From Poriferisodalis sp965208485 (GTDB lineage Bacteria > Actinomycetota > Acidimicrobiia > Acidimicrobiales > Poriferisodalaceae): DNA of 64,000 nt. The first letter of the stretch is position 1, and every line of letters starts with the position of its first letter. Under the pieces are notes generated by a model. The model made no database searches. It saw only the letters and a list, made by a program, of their open reading frames with translations, and was not told the DNA's origin. Position numbers and translations under genes: made by a program. Positions 18,501 to 25,996 of this stretch are shown piece after piece. The stretch is from positions 1,798,001-1,862,000 of the forward strand of contig NZ_OZ242344.1 of assembly GCF_965208485.1 (NCBI RefSeq), written 5' to 3'.

Positions 18501-19058
18501 CCGCTGCGGACGCCTGCGGTACTGGGCGACGGCGTCCTCGACGCCTTGGCCCGTGAGCTGATTCTTGAGCTCAGCCGTGGCCACCGGAATGCCGTTCACG
18601 GACAGGCCCAGATCGACGGTCTGGTTGCTGCTCGGTTCGAAGGGCAGTTGCCGGGTCACCGACAGCACGTTCGCGTCGTAACGCTCGGCCAGCTCAGGCG
18701 TCAAGTCGTGAGCAGGCCGGAAGTACGCAAGCTGGATCGTGACATTGCGGTCCACCACGCCCCGGCGCAGCACGTCAACGGTGCCTCGCTTATCCAACTC
18801 TGCTGCGAGCCGCTGCGTGAAGCCCTCCTGCGCCTTGACGCGATCGCCGCCGTAGGCCGTCTGGACAAGGCGCTCCCAGGCAACTCCCTGCGTCGCCCCG
18901 ATGAACTCGAACAGGTCCGCCGTGTCGATGCCCGCAGCCGGGTCGAAATCCCGGGGTTGGTCTCCAGCGTTGCCGATCTTGACGTGCTGGTACCCACCGT
19001 GGCTGACCAACCAGTCGGCAATGTGCTCCTCAAACGCCGCCTCCGAAACAGAACTCAC
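15570..19058 (-). CDS. hsdR: Type I restriction enzyme HsdR with a C-terminal AlbA_2 (Schlafen-type) domain
   Basis: Motor and nuclease subunit of a type I restriction system, 1162 residues. An N-terminal PD-(D/E)xK nuclease is suggested by Asp149 and Glu163-x-Lys165 (VDLGLSV..., TAELKN). The SF2 helicase has Walker A HSAGSGKS (307-314) and box II DEAH (415-418), with FTATPKGRTL and QTLSRLNRI later. After the usual HsdR helical region, residues about 995-1135 (SQFLEYKSTLRWD, then GFANSPIGGTLLVGVADDG) match the AlbA_2/Schlafen-type domain, an uncommon addition. The GTG start follows GAGGCGG. Its partners hsdS and hsdM lie 7.8 kb away on the same strand, separated by unrelated genes. Confidence 0.92.
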   Translation of the reverse strand: MSSVSEAAFEEHIADWLVSHGGYQHVKIGNAGDQPRDFDPAAGIDTADLFEFIGATQGVAWERLVQTAYGGDRVKAQEGFTQRLAAELDKRGTVDVLRRGVVDRNVTIQLAYFRPAHDLTPELAERYDANVLSVTRQLPFEPSSNQTVDLGLSVNGIPVATAELKNQLTGQGVEDAVAQYRRRPQRNRTLSRLGMVHFAVDPSSVAMTTRLAGASTRFLPFNRGHELGKGNPPNPDGHHTAYLWEQVWCRDAWLDVLGRFVHVDKPSKGSKARPEVVFPRFHQWDAVRRLEADARQNGPGRSYLVQHSAGSGKSNSIAWLAHRLSSLHTTNNARVFDKVVVITDRVVLDRQLQDTISQFEHAVGVVQRIDESSAQLAEALASEQARIIVTTLQKFPYVFDKIDALPERSYAVIVDEAHSSQTGEAAKELRRALGAAEPEIDDDADVEPAEAEELLAEAVAARGPQPNLSFFAFTATPKGRTLELFGELDDSGKHQPFHLYPMRQAIEEGFIMDVLAGYMTYTQYSRLEKAILDDPSYETSKARSALARFVTLHPDNLSQKAEIVVEHFRSKIARQVGGHAKAMVVCSSRPHAVRMWEALRGYISNNGYEIGVLVAFSGEIDGLTETKANGFGESQTAVQFDTDQWQIMVVAEKFQTGFDQPKLTAMYVDKTLTGLAAVQTLSRLNRIHPDKSGTFVVDFVNDAEDIGEAFAVYHGKTVAPPTDPNLLFDTRHDLDGFGVLDVGEMQRAAVLLLSENAHAQIHAALQPAVERFAGLSDEDQEAFRDALGRFVRVYGFLSLVVPFGNPELERDYLFCRALAALTRDSSAGETISLGSEVELTHLRHELTFEGSIDLPGGEAEVTTIYSGTGPMVDPEEERLSEIIARINERLGTDWTDEDRLVFEAAAGDLIADVHVQNQAASNDEATFRDHVFPDRYQKALLARMDRNSGLIYEYLDDETLQAAVRDIYAVEVHRRATVARQRTCPIGELLGADRESQFLEYKSTLRWDIRQERKGGHPEDAVVKTIAGFANSPIGGTLLVGVADDGTLYGLEDDFATFSKRDERGDRDLWGQHLENLIRSRLGDSVLPLVATEFHTIDGHHLARVSIEPSGLPVYERNGNDQIFWLRTRTSTVVVRDPSERDRVMARRWPADMTGSRQSTSG

Positions 19059-19363
19059 TCCGCCGCCTCACACTGCAGACCCGGCATCCGACTCACCCTA
19101 GAACGCGTGTGTCACGAGCAGTGATCTCTACCTGAGCCCGATTGCCGTGCCCTGAGCCAGACTTCGCTGCAAAATCGGCATGTTTGGTGGCAGACCGTTC
19201 GTCATCTCTGGCGCTGAGGTTGACATTTGGGCTTGATGGGCCGATAATGACCGTGTCCTCCGGTGCTGTTCCGGGGGAAAGACGCGAGTCCCGGAGTGCC
19301 AGGCCGAGGGCGTGCCGCAAGGCAGGCCGACTAGGACGGGAGCCGGGGCTTTCGCATTTCTGG
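19059..19363. other. Intergenic region upstream of hsdR, about 305 bp
   Basis: No convincing gene. Overlapping frames on both strands lack a ribosome site and family patterns. The hsdR promoter should lie here, but no clear -10/-35 pair stands out. Confidence 0.4.
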
Positions 19364-19951
19364 TCATATGTTGACCACCTCGATGATCCCGGCGTTCGCG
19401 AGCCGGTCGAAGATCGTGTGATTGCCTTCCAGCAGGTGTTCGGCGGTGATGCCGCAGATGGCATCGGCAATCCACAGGAGTGGTTCGGCTTTCGAGCGCC
19501 AGTCGTACCGAAACGGCACCCCGCCCTCCGTCGCGAATGTGTCCAGCAGGGTTTCTTGGTCGCGCTGATCGCTGGTCTCGTCACCTGACTCGATGATCAC
19601 GTGTGTGATGCCGTCATGGGCCAACCGGCGGGCGTGGGCTGCTAGCAGGTCGCGCCGCGCAGCAACTTGGCCACGCCTGGCGACAGGCCGCCACAGCACC
19701 GATGCCATCAGCCCTATGTCCTCGATAAGAGCCACCATCCGTTCAATCGCTTCTGGGCCTTCGCGGCGGTAGTGAAATGGCGAGGTTCGTTCGCCGACGA
19801 CGCCGCCAACACGGTGGCGAATGTTCGACGGGTCGAAGACCACTGCGGCGGTGACGACGTAGTAGACGCCCGCGCCAGCGACCGGCGACGACTCGTCGAT
19901 GACGGCCACCACGTCACCGCGTATCGGTTGACCGTCGCTGAGCCTCGTCAT
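19364..19951 (-). CDS. DUF3800-like protein
   Basis: Protein of 195 residues. Features recall the DUF3800 family, which has an RNase H-like fold. An early strand with Asp-Glu-Ser reads VVAVIDESSPVAG. A second strand with acids reads HVIIESGDETSDQRDQETL. Near the end, WIADAICGITAEHL corresponds to the family's I-A-D motif. It overlaps the upstream winged-helix gene by 4 bp, so the two are translated together. DUF3800 genes are frequent in defence and mobile regions, but a nuclease role is inference. The family call is moderate because the protein is short. Confidence 0.6.
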   Translation of the reverse strand: MTRLSDGQPIRGDVVAVIDESSPVAGAGVYYVVTAAVVFDPSNIRHRVGGVVGERTSPFHYRREGPEAIERMVALIEDIGLMASVLWRPVARRGQVAARRDLLAAHARRLAHDGITHVIIESGDETSDQRDQETLLDTFATEGGVPFRYDWRSKAEPLLWIADAICGITAEHLLEGNHTIFDRLANAGIIEVVNI

Positions 19952-20757
19952 CGCTTGGCTCCTCGACGTCGGGATCGCTGACGCCGACCGGTCGGGCCGA
20001 AAGGAGCTTTCAGCGTGTAGAGGTGCTCTGTTGTGGCACCCGTGGGCGACAGCGGCGCAGTCTTCACGCGGATGTCAACATCCAGCAAATCGCGATTCCG
20101 GAGGCCGGAAAGCCCTCGCTGGGCCGTATCGGCTGAGACGCCGTACCAGTCTGGGGCGTGCTCGATCGGCAGCCAAGACTCATCTCTCAAGCTCAACGAG
20201 ATCAGCAGCATCGCAAGCTCGGGAACGCTCAACTCCCTGATCCAGCGTCCTTCGCCGCTAGGCCCAAGCCGCCATAGCGCCACTGGGACCTTGAAATAGT
20301 CGTCGGCCTCCGTCCGGCAGTCCTTGTCACCAGGATGGGTGTAGTCCTGCCCAGAGCCATCTTCGCGAAGCAGCGTGATCTGGGCCATGCGGTTGTAGCG
20401 GCTTCGGCGGATCAGGCCGTGATCTTCCAACCGACGCCATGCCTTGGAGATCGCACCCGTGGCGCCCTTCGAGGTCGGCAGCGGGTTACCGAGCGCACGT
20501 GCCCAAACCGGGGCGGGCAGCGCTGTGTCCCATGGCGGTGATGACGCCTTCAGTACGGCGGTCAAGTACAAGCGGAGTCCGAGCGAATCACCTGCACGGA
20601 CAAGGTCGGCCATCGCTGACGCGCGATCCGCACCCTCCGAGTCGGGCTTCTGCAGAAATGTCTTGCGCAGCGGAGCATGGTCGCGGCCAGCCTCATCTAC
20701 GATGGCATCGATGGTTTGGTTGGCCGTAGCCGGCTGCTCGTGGCACGCTGTTGCCAT
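19948..20757 (-). CDS. Predicted DNA-binding protein (winged-helix-like), partner of the DUF3800-like gene
   Basis: Protein of 269 residues from the ATG at 20757. I prefer this start to the upstream in-frame one because TACGGT lies 7 nt before it. Two regions look like winged helices: about residues 80-150 (SKGATGAISKAWRRLEDHGLIRRSR) and about 175-240 (ELAMLLISLSLRDESWL, then GVSADTAQRGLSGLRNRDLL). The C-terminus is basic (RRQRSRRRGAKR). No named family is recognised. It is divergent from the modification operon at 21107, and three AGTAC sites lie between them, so it might control both directions. That link is inference. Confidence 0.6.
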   Translation of the reverse strand: MATACHEQPATANQTIDAIVDEAGRDHAPLRKTFLQKPDSEGADRASAMADLVRAGDSLGLRLYLTAVLKASSPPWDTALPAPVWARALGNPLPTSKGATGAISKAWRRLEDHGLIRRSRYNRMAQITLLREDGSGQDYTHPGDKDCRTEADDYFKVPVALWRLGPSGEGRWIRELSVPELAMLLISLSLRDESWLPIEHAPDWYGVSADTAQRGLSGLRNRDLLDVDIRVKTAPLSPTGATTEHLYTLKAPFGPTGRRQRSRRRGAKR

Positions 20758-20858
20758 GCCCGTCACCGTATACCAACAGCTTTCGAATGCCACCCTGCCA
20801 GCGGACGGAAACACCAGCAGGCTGAAGTTTGAATCGCCTTACCAGCGGTAGCCATAAC

Positions 20859-20886
20859 AGTACCTGCTGAGTACATATCCCAGTAC
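20859..20886. promoter_or_regulatory. Three AGTAC sites on one helical face, possible operator
   Basis: AGTAC occurs at 20859-20863, 20870-20874 and 20882-20886, spaced 11 and 12 bp, in the 349-bp divergent gap between the winged-helix gene and the four-gene operon. Each contains the palindrome GTAC. The spacing suits cooperative binding of a regulator. No clear -10 was found for the rightward operon in the rest of this gap. Confidence 0.35.
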
Positions 20887-21106
20887 CCGTCCAAGCACCC
20901 CTCTCAGGTCCAAGCGGCTTGCCGGGGCAGCGGCGCGACGTGTGCTCAAGAGGGACAAGCGAACGACGGAAGCACGAGACTGGCCTGGTTTCTGCACGAT
21001 GAACCAGCGACACCCGTCATGAACTGTGAGCGCGCGCGAACGGTGCGCAGACAGGCATGACAGAAGTCCACCCCGGACACGGTGCGTTCGTGCGACCATC
21101 GTGCAG

Positions 21107-22528
21107 ATGCATCGAGCCAACACACCTGTGCCCCGACTGGACCTGGGTGCCGAGCGGTCGAGTGTTGAGCTCGACGGTCGGCGGGTGAGGGTCACCAAGG
21201 TCTTCTGGCGCTATTGGTACCTGGCTGCAGAGCGGCAGGCGATGTTCATGCGGCGACTGCGTGGAGAGTCGGCACCGTGGACTGAGGATCAGATTCTGCA
21301 GTCACATCGCTTCACGAACGCTTACCGGGCCTCTGATCGGGTCAGCCAGTCACTTCTGCAGGATGTCATCTACTCCGGCGATTACGAATACCGCGACACG
21401 GTTCTGCGCGTGCTGCTCTTCAAGATCTTCAACCACACCGACACTTGGCAGCACTTGGTCAGCCAAGTCGGCCAACCCACCATCGCCACGTTCGACAGCG
21501 CTGCGTACACGGGCGCATTGGATCGTCGGTTCCAATCGGGCACCCGCCTCTACTCAGGCGCCTACATCATGCCCTCGCCCGCGCTGGGCCACCGTCGCAA
21601 GCACGCCAACCACGTGGCGCTTCTGGAGCAGATCATCGCCGACGGCACAATCGACGCCATTACCCAGGCTCAGTCGCTGCAAGGCCTCTACCAGAAGCTG
21701 CTGCAGATCCCCTCGTTCGGCTCGTTCTTGGCCTACCAGTACGCAATCGACCTCAACTACAGCCCTCACTTCCCGTTCGACGAGATGGAGTTTGTCGTCG
21801 CGGGGCCTGGAGCGCTGAGAGGCATCGAGAAGTGCTTCACCGACACCCGTGGGCTCGATCCGGTCGGTGTGATCCGCGCCATGACGAACTCTGCAGAGGT
21901 CTACCTGACGGACAACTCCGTCGAATTCAAGGATCTTTGGGGCCGACCCTTGCATCTGATTGATTGCCAGAATCTTTTCTGTGAGGTCGACAAGTACGCC
22001 CGTGCTGCACACCCAGAAATCAGCGTCGGCGGACCGAAGCGCATCAAGCAGACCTTTCGGCCCGACGAACAGCCCCTGCGCCTCGGCTACCCGCCGAAGT
22101 GGCGCCTCCCTTGGTCAGCCGACGCACCCGTCGACTTCGGAACTCACTCGGATGGCAGAAAGTTATTGTCGTATTTTCCGACCAACACAAGCTATGGTGT
22201 AGCCATGGACTACAAAGCCGAAGCCGTGACCGTGCCCTCAGCCGAGGTACCACCCGCTGAACACCTCCAGAGGATTCGTGAACTCGTCCTGAGCGAGCTG
22301 CCAAGGCTGCGCCTCGACCGCAACACCATCGAAGCCGCCCTCGACTCCGGCGATGAGGAGCGGATTCCGTCGCGCAAGGCGATGGTCATCATCGCCCGAG
22401 TGTGCAAGAGCCTCCAAGTCGGCAAAGTCGTCAAGCAATCCGACCTCAAGCCTGATCAAGTGACCGACGTGGCCAACTTGATCGAACTCTTGGCCTCGAA
22501 GACGGCGCCAGCGCTGGTCCGAGCGTGA
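21107..22528 (+). CDS. aGPT-PPlase/HMUDK-helical-domain-like protein (predicted hypermodified-base enzyme)
   Basis: Protein of about 473 residues. The start is uncertain: ATG at 21107 is chosen, while GTG codons at 21101 and 21026 are also in frame. Residues about 29-260 carry the pattern of the alpha-glutamyl/putrescinyl-thymine pyrophosphorylase and 5-hmdU DNA kinase helical-domain families: VTKVFWRYWYLAAERQ, PWTEDQILQSHRFTNAYRA, DRVSQSLLQDVIY, LLFKIFNHTDTW, FGSFLAYQYAIDLNYS and VVAGPGALRGIEKCF. These families were predicted to act on hydroxymethyl-pyrimidine bases in DNA. A C-terminal region of about 100 residues (from YKAEAVTVPS) is unassigned. It overlaps the next gene by 4 bp (GTGA). 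Family assignment is from memory of motifs. Confidence 0.65.
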   Translation: MHRANTPVPRLDLGAERSSVELDGRRVRVTKVFWRYWYLAAERQAMFMRRLRGESAPWTEDQILQSHRFTNAYRASDRVSQSLLQDVIYSGDYEYRDTVLRVLLFKIFNHTDTWQHLVSQVGQPTIATFDSAAYTGALDRRFQSGTRLYSGAYIMPSPALGHRRKHANHVALLEQIIADGTIDAITQAQSLQGLYQKLLQIPSFGSFLAYQYAIDLNYSPHFPFDEMEFVVAGPGALRGIEKCFTDTRGLDPVGVIRAMTNSAEVYLTDNSVEFKDLWGRPLHLIDCQNLFCEVDKYARAAHPEISVGGPKRIKQTFRPDEQPLRLGYPPKWRLPWSADAPVDFGTHSDGRKLLSYFPTNTSYGVAMDYKAEAVTVPSAEVPPAEHLQRIRELVLSELPRLRLDRNTIEAALDSGDEERIPSRKAMVIIARVCKSLQVGKVVKQSDLKPDQVTDVANLIELLASKTAPALVRA

Positions 22529-23829
22529 TCTCGATCTATCGGCGAACCCTCTCCGAGGCCTGGATCGACACCTTCGGGGCAGTGCTCGATGTCGGCGGCA
22601 CGGCTGTCAATGTCGTGACCAGTTGGAATGCCGACGACGAGATCGTACCGGTGAGAGCAGTCCTGGACGAGTTCATCGAAAGCCGTCCGCAGTCGTCCAA
22701 GTCATGGCAACGCTGGCCAGTCGAGACCGTCGCCAACACCATCTTCGCGGCGGAGCTCTACGAAGAAGATCTTGGAATCGACGCACTCCAAGAGTTCACG
22801 GACCTCTACCTCGAAGGATTTGAGGTCGCGAAGGCGGCATCTCCCGGCGGCGAATACTGCCATCGCATGGTCGCTTGGCCAGGACCTGACGGACAGTCGA
22901 TCAATCAGCTCACCGAGGTGGCTGAACGGCTCCGCCGCTACGCCAACCCAGCGCAGCCCAAGTACAACTACAGCAGCGATTACGAGATCGCCCTTGAGGA
23001 TCCCGCGCTCGACTTGCGGACTCAAGCCCCCGGTCGCAATGGCTCGCCGTACGGCTTCCCTTGCCTCAGCCACATCTCATTGACGGTTGAAGATGCCAAC
23101 GTTCACCTCACGGCTCTGTATCGCAACCAGCATCTCATCAAGAAGGCATACGGCAACTATCTGGGACTCGCTCGTCTGGGTCGCGCACTGAGCCATCATG
23201 CCGGACTTGGCCTGGGGACGGTCACCGTCGTCGCCACGCATGCGAGCGCAGAGATCGGCACCTTCGCGGGATTCGGGAAGGTGGCCTTGCGTGATCTCCA
23301 CGAACAGGCTGCCGCTGCCGTGTCTGATGCGTCGCCGTGCCGCAGGATGGCGACGGCTGCGCGACTTGCGGCAGTGACCGGTGTCGCTATTGGCAACACA
23401 GTCGATCGGACGGCGACGGCGGTCGGTGTCGATGCGGTCAGCGTTGCCGAGTTCGAAGCCGACATTCGGGGAGATCGCATCGTGCTCGAAACGATGTTCA
23501 CCGAGACTGAGATCTTTGACTGCGGCGGCGATTACGAACGACTCGCCGCGAGATTTGCAGCGAAGGAGGCAGCGCTCAAGGCCATCGGAACCGGGGTTCG
23601 CGGTCTCGAAATGCGCGACATCGTCGTCAACACGGCATCTGACGGGCGGCCATCGCTCCTGCTGAGCCGTGCAGCCCAGGACAAGGCCAGCGAATCAGGC
23701 CTGGCCGACTTCGAGTGCAGCCTCACACACGAAGAGGGCTTCGCAATCGCCGTCGTCACCGCCTCGAAGTCAGCTCGCACAAGCGCCCTGGTGCATACAG
23801 CGCTGGCCGGCGTCGGAGCACCCGAATGA
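22525..23829 (+). CDS. Thymidylate-synthase-like protein fused to an AcpS-type phosphopantetheinyl transferase
   Basis: Two-domain protein of 434 residues. Residues 1-270 are thymidylate-synthase-like: PVETVANTIFAAELY (65-79), the FPCLSHISL segment with Cys180 where the TS nucleophile lies, and YRNQHLIKKAYGNYLGLARL (199-218). Residues 299-412 match holo-ACP synthase: GVDAVSVAEFE (301-311), the Mg/CoA motif FAAKEAALKAIGTG (344-357) and GRPSLLL. TS-like enzymes transfer a one-carbon unit to dUMP or dCMP; AcpS moves phosphopantetheine from CoA to a hydroxyl, normally a Ser of a carrier protein. No carrier-protein gene is visible nearby. The gene is coupled to both neighbours by 4-bp overlaps. 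The AcpS half is firm, the TS half moderately so. Confidence 0.75.
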   Translation: MISIYRRTLSEAWIDTFGAVLDVGGTAVNVVTSWNADDEIVPVRAVLDEFIESRPQSSKSWQRWPVETVANTIFAAELYEEDLGIDALQEFTDLYLEGFEVAKAASPGGEYCHRMVAWPGPDGQSINQLTEVAERLRRYANPAQPKYNYSSDYEIALEDPALDLRTQAPGRNGSPYGFPCLSHISLTVEDANVHLTALYRNQHLIKKAYGNYLGLARLGRALSHHAGLGLGTVTVVATHASAEIGTFAGFGKVALRDLHEQAAAAVSDASPCRRMATAARLAAVTGVAIGNTVDRTATAVGVDAVSVAEFEADIRGDRIVLETMFTETEIFDCGGDYERLAARFAAKEAALKAIGTGVRGLEMRDIVVNTASDGRPSLLLSRAAQDKASESGLADFECSLTHEEGFAIAVVTASKSARTSALVHTALAGVGAPE

Positions 23830-24212
23830 GCACGGCACCTGAGAATCTCGCGGCAGACGAATCGGCGGCGCTCGGCAAGCGACTGAAGGATGCACGCGAG
23901 GCCATCGGCCTGCCGCAGGCAGCGGTCGCAGACCATCTCGGCATCCCGCGCCCGTCTGTCTCGGACATCGAGACCGGTCGCCGCAGAGTCGCCTTCCTCG
24001 AACTCAAGCAACTCGCAGCCCTCTACCGGAGACCGTTGTCGCACTTCTCGGGAGACGAGAGCGACGAGGTTGACGCGACGACGCAAGCGCTGTTCCGCAC
24101 CGCCTCGGGGTTGTCCGACGACGACCGGCAACAAGTCCTGCGCTTCGCCCAGTTCCTCCGAGAGGCGGGACCGGCCCGCGCTCCCAGCCGGGACGGCACA
24201 GGAGCAGAATGA
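23826..24212 (+). CDS. Xre-family helix-turn-helix regulator
   Basis: Regulator of 128 residues. The ATG overlaps the previous stop (ATGA). The HTH spans about residues 14-70 (LGKRLKDAREAIGLPQAAVA, then LGIPRPSVSDIETGRRRVAF). A short helical tail follows. It overlaps the ImmA/IrrE gene by 4 bp. Xre-ImmA pairs control mobile elements and stress operons, in which the peptidase cuts the repressor after a signal. By analogy this regulator may repress its own operon and be released by the peptidase. Confidence 0.88.
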   Translation: MSTAPENLAADESAALGKRLKDAREAIGLPQAAVADHLGIPRPSVSDIETGRRRVAFLELKQLAALYRRPLSHFSGDESDEVDATTQALFRTASGLSDDDRQQVLRFAQFLREAGPARAPSRDGTGAE

Positions 24213-25219
24213 ACCGCCGAAGCCTCGCACGTGAGGCCGTCCTAGCAGCTGAGCACGTCCTCGCCGAAACCGGGCTCTCGCCGGGCGATCCTGTTCCGAT
24301 CTTCGACCTGATCGAAGATCGCGGCATCTGGCTCAGCTTCGAAGCCGGCCTCGACCGTTTGCTGGGTACCTATCTGCGAATTGGCGATACGGCCGGCATC
24401 GCCCTCAACGCTGCTCGGCCGCTAGCCCTGCAACGCTTCACAGCAGCACACGAACTCGGGCATCACGAACTGGGTCACGAATCACACCTCGATCTCGAAG
24501 CAACCATCACGGACCGATCCCAAGATCCGAAGGAATTTCAGGCCCAGACGTTTGCCGCGAGTCTCCTCATGTCCGAACTCTCTGTTGAGGCGCAGCTCGA
24601 GCATTGGGGGCACGACCCTGACCATCCGGACCTGAGCGCGACCGACGTGTACTCGATTTCGGCAGAACTCGGGGTGAGCTACCAAGCAACGGTCACCCAG
24701 CTCCGCGTTCTCGGCAAGATCCCAGTTGTGTCGGCTCAGGAGCTTTGGAAGGTGCATCCACGCCAGATCAAGCAGATGCTCCTCGGCGGCCGTCGACCCG
24801 ACCAGCAGTGGGCGTCAGTACGGCGACTCACACTGGCAGACCACCAGCGAGCAGTCGAACTCAACGTCGCCGACGAAATCGACATCGCACTGCCCGAAAT
24901 GCCCGAATCGGGTTATGAATGGGTGCTCCCCTCCGACATTGGGGATAGGTTCGCACTCGTCAACGACCGGCATCAGCCTTCCGACGCCGATCTCAGAGGA
25001 ACGTTGTTCGGTGCTGCAGACGCCCGACACGTGACGCTCAAGGCATGCAAGCCCGGACGCACCCGACTTGAGTTCTTCTCTCGGCGTCCCGGCGACGAGT
25101 GCGAGGCCGGCGCGCCGCTCACCATTCACGCGGTCACCCGTCCGCTGCCGGTATCCGAACTGGGACAGGGAATCTCCACCAACCAGCATGACCAACTCCT
25201 GGCGCGTGCCAGCGCCTGA
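24209..25219 (+). CDS. ImmA/IrrE-type zinc metallopeptidase with a C-terminal chagasin-like (I42) domain
   Basis: Protein of 336 residues. Residues about 30-125 are an ImmA/IrrE peptidase: the zinc motif HELGH (81-85, within FTAAHELGHHELGH) and the third-ligand helix FQAQTFAASLLM, preceded by Glu109. A helical linker follows to about 210. Residues about 214-312 resemble the chagasin/I42 cysteine-protease-inhibitor fold: ALPEMPESGYEWVLP, FGAADARHVTLKACKPGRTR and LEFFSRRPGD. I know of no standard ImmA with this tail; it may sense a ligand or hold the peptidase inactive. The gene is last in the four-gene overlap chain, directly after its likely Xre substrate. Confidence 0.8.
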   Translation: MNRRSLAREAVLAAEHVLAETGLSPGDPVPIFDLIEDRGIWLSFEAGLDRLLGTYLRIGDTAGIALNAARPLALQRFTAAHELGHHELGHESHLDLEATITDRSQDPKEFQAQTFAASLLMSELSVEAQLEHWGHDPDHPDLSATDVYSISAELGVSYQATVTQLRVLGKIPVVSAQELWKVHPRQIKQMLLGGRRPDQQWASVRRLTLADHQRAVELNVADEIDIALPEMPESGYEWVLPSDIGDRFALVNDRHQPSDADLRGTLFGAADARHVTLKACKPGRTRLEFFSRRPGDECEAGAPLTIHAVTRPLPVSELGQGISTNQHDQLLARASA

Positions 25220-25339
25220 CCGATGATGCGCCGCGGTGAACCGAAGCCGGGGCGGGCTAGGCGCGGACGCCAATGCAGGGACAGGCACCCGTGTCGCGGG
25301 GCTAGAGTTACGGGTATGTAATTTGAGGTTTGGCCAAGT

Positions 25340-25933
25340 ATGACTCTCCACGATTCGCCAACAGACACCCGAAACGAGCCAAGCGAGGCCGATCTCAGCC
25401 GCGCCGCCTTCACCCTCATCCGCGCGGCGGCGGCTTGCGCCGCGTTCTGCGAACACATCGAGCACAACGAGCCTGCGACCACCCACCAAGTCGTGACAGC
25501 AGCTGAGTCGATGCGACGAGTCGCTGCTGAACTCGCCGATCAGTCCGGCGTCTCGTTGCGTCAGGCATACGAGGACAGGATTCGAGGCGTCGAGGCATCC
25601 AGCCTCCTCCGCTACGCGGGCGCAGCCGAGCAGGTCGAACTCGTCGGTGCCGACGCGCTCGCATCCGCTCGACGCTGGGACGAGGTCCAGATTGCACAAC
25701 TCGCCCACGACCGGCGGTTCCACCCCGACGTGTTCGGTCTCCCGAAGATCGAGCAGTTACGGCACTACTCGTTCCACGTAACGAAGCTGGCCGGTCTGCT
25801 TGCTGATGCCGTCGAGCAGGGCAGCTGGGACGCATTCCGTGACGAGAGGCTCGCTGACATCGCAGTCTTCGGTGTCAAGCTCGCAACTGTGTGCAACGAA
25901 CACTTGCCGTCCACTGACGTTGACCTGACGTAG
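25340..25933 (+). CDS. Unknown protein, helical, possibly MazG-like
   Basis: Protein of 197 residues, predicted mostly alpha-helical. It contains QLRHYSFHVTKLAGLLADAV near residues 135-155 and RLADIAVFGVKLATVCNEHL near 170-189. The spacing of acids and the D-x-x-x-F-G block slightly recall all-alpha NTP pyrophosphatases, but the diagnostic E-x-x-E/E-x-x-D pairs are not clear, so I do not assign it. It lies 120 bp after the ImmA-like gene on the same strand, with a weak GAGG site before the ATG. It may belong to the same nucleotide-related locus. Confidence 0.6.
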   Translation: MTLHDSPTDTRNEPSEADLSRAAFTLIRAAAACAAFCEHIEHNEPATTHQVVTAAESMRRVAAELADQSGVSLRQAYEDRIRGVEASSLLRYAGAAEQVELVGADALASARRWDEVQIAQLAHDRRFHPDVFGLPKIEQLRHYSFHVTKLAGLLADAVEQGSWDAFRDERLADIAVFGVKLATVCNEHLPSTDVDLT

Positions 25934-25996
25934 GGTGCCGCGCGGCGAAGAAGCTGCGTCGGCATCGGCCCTCAGCACAGTCTTGGAGGTACTTGA

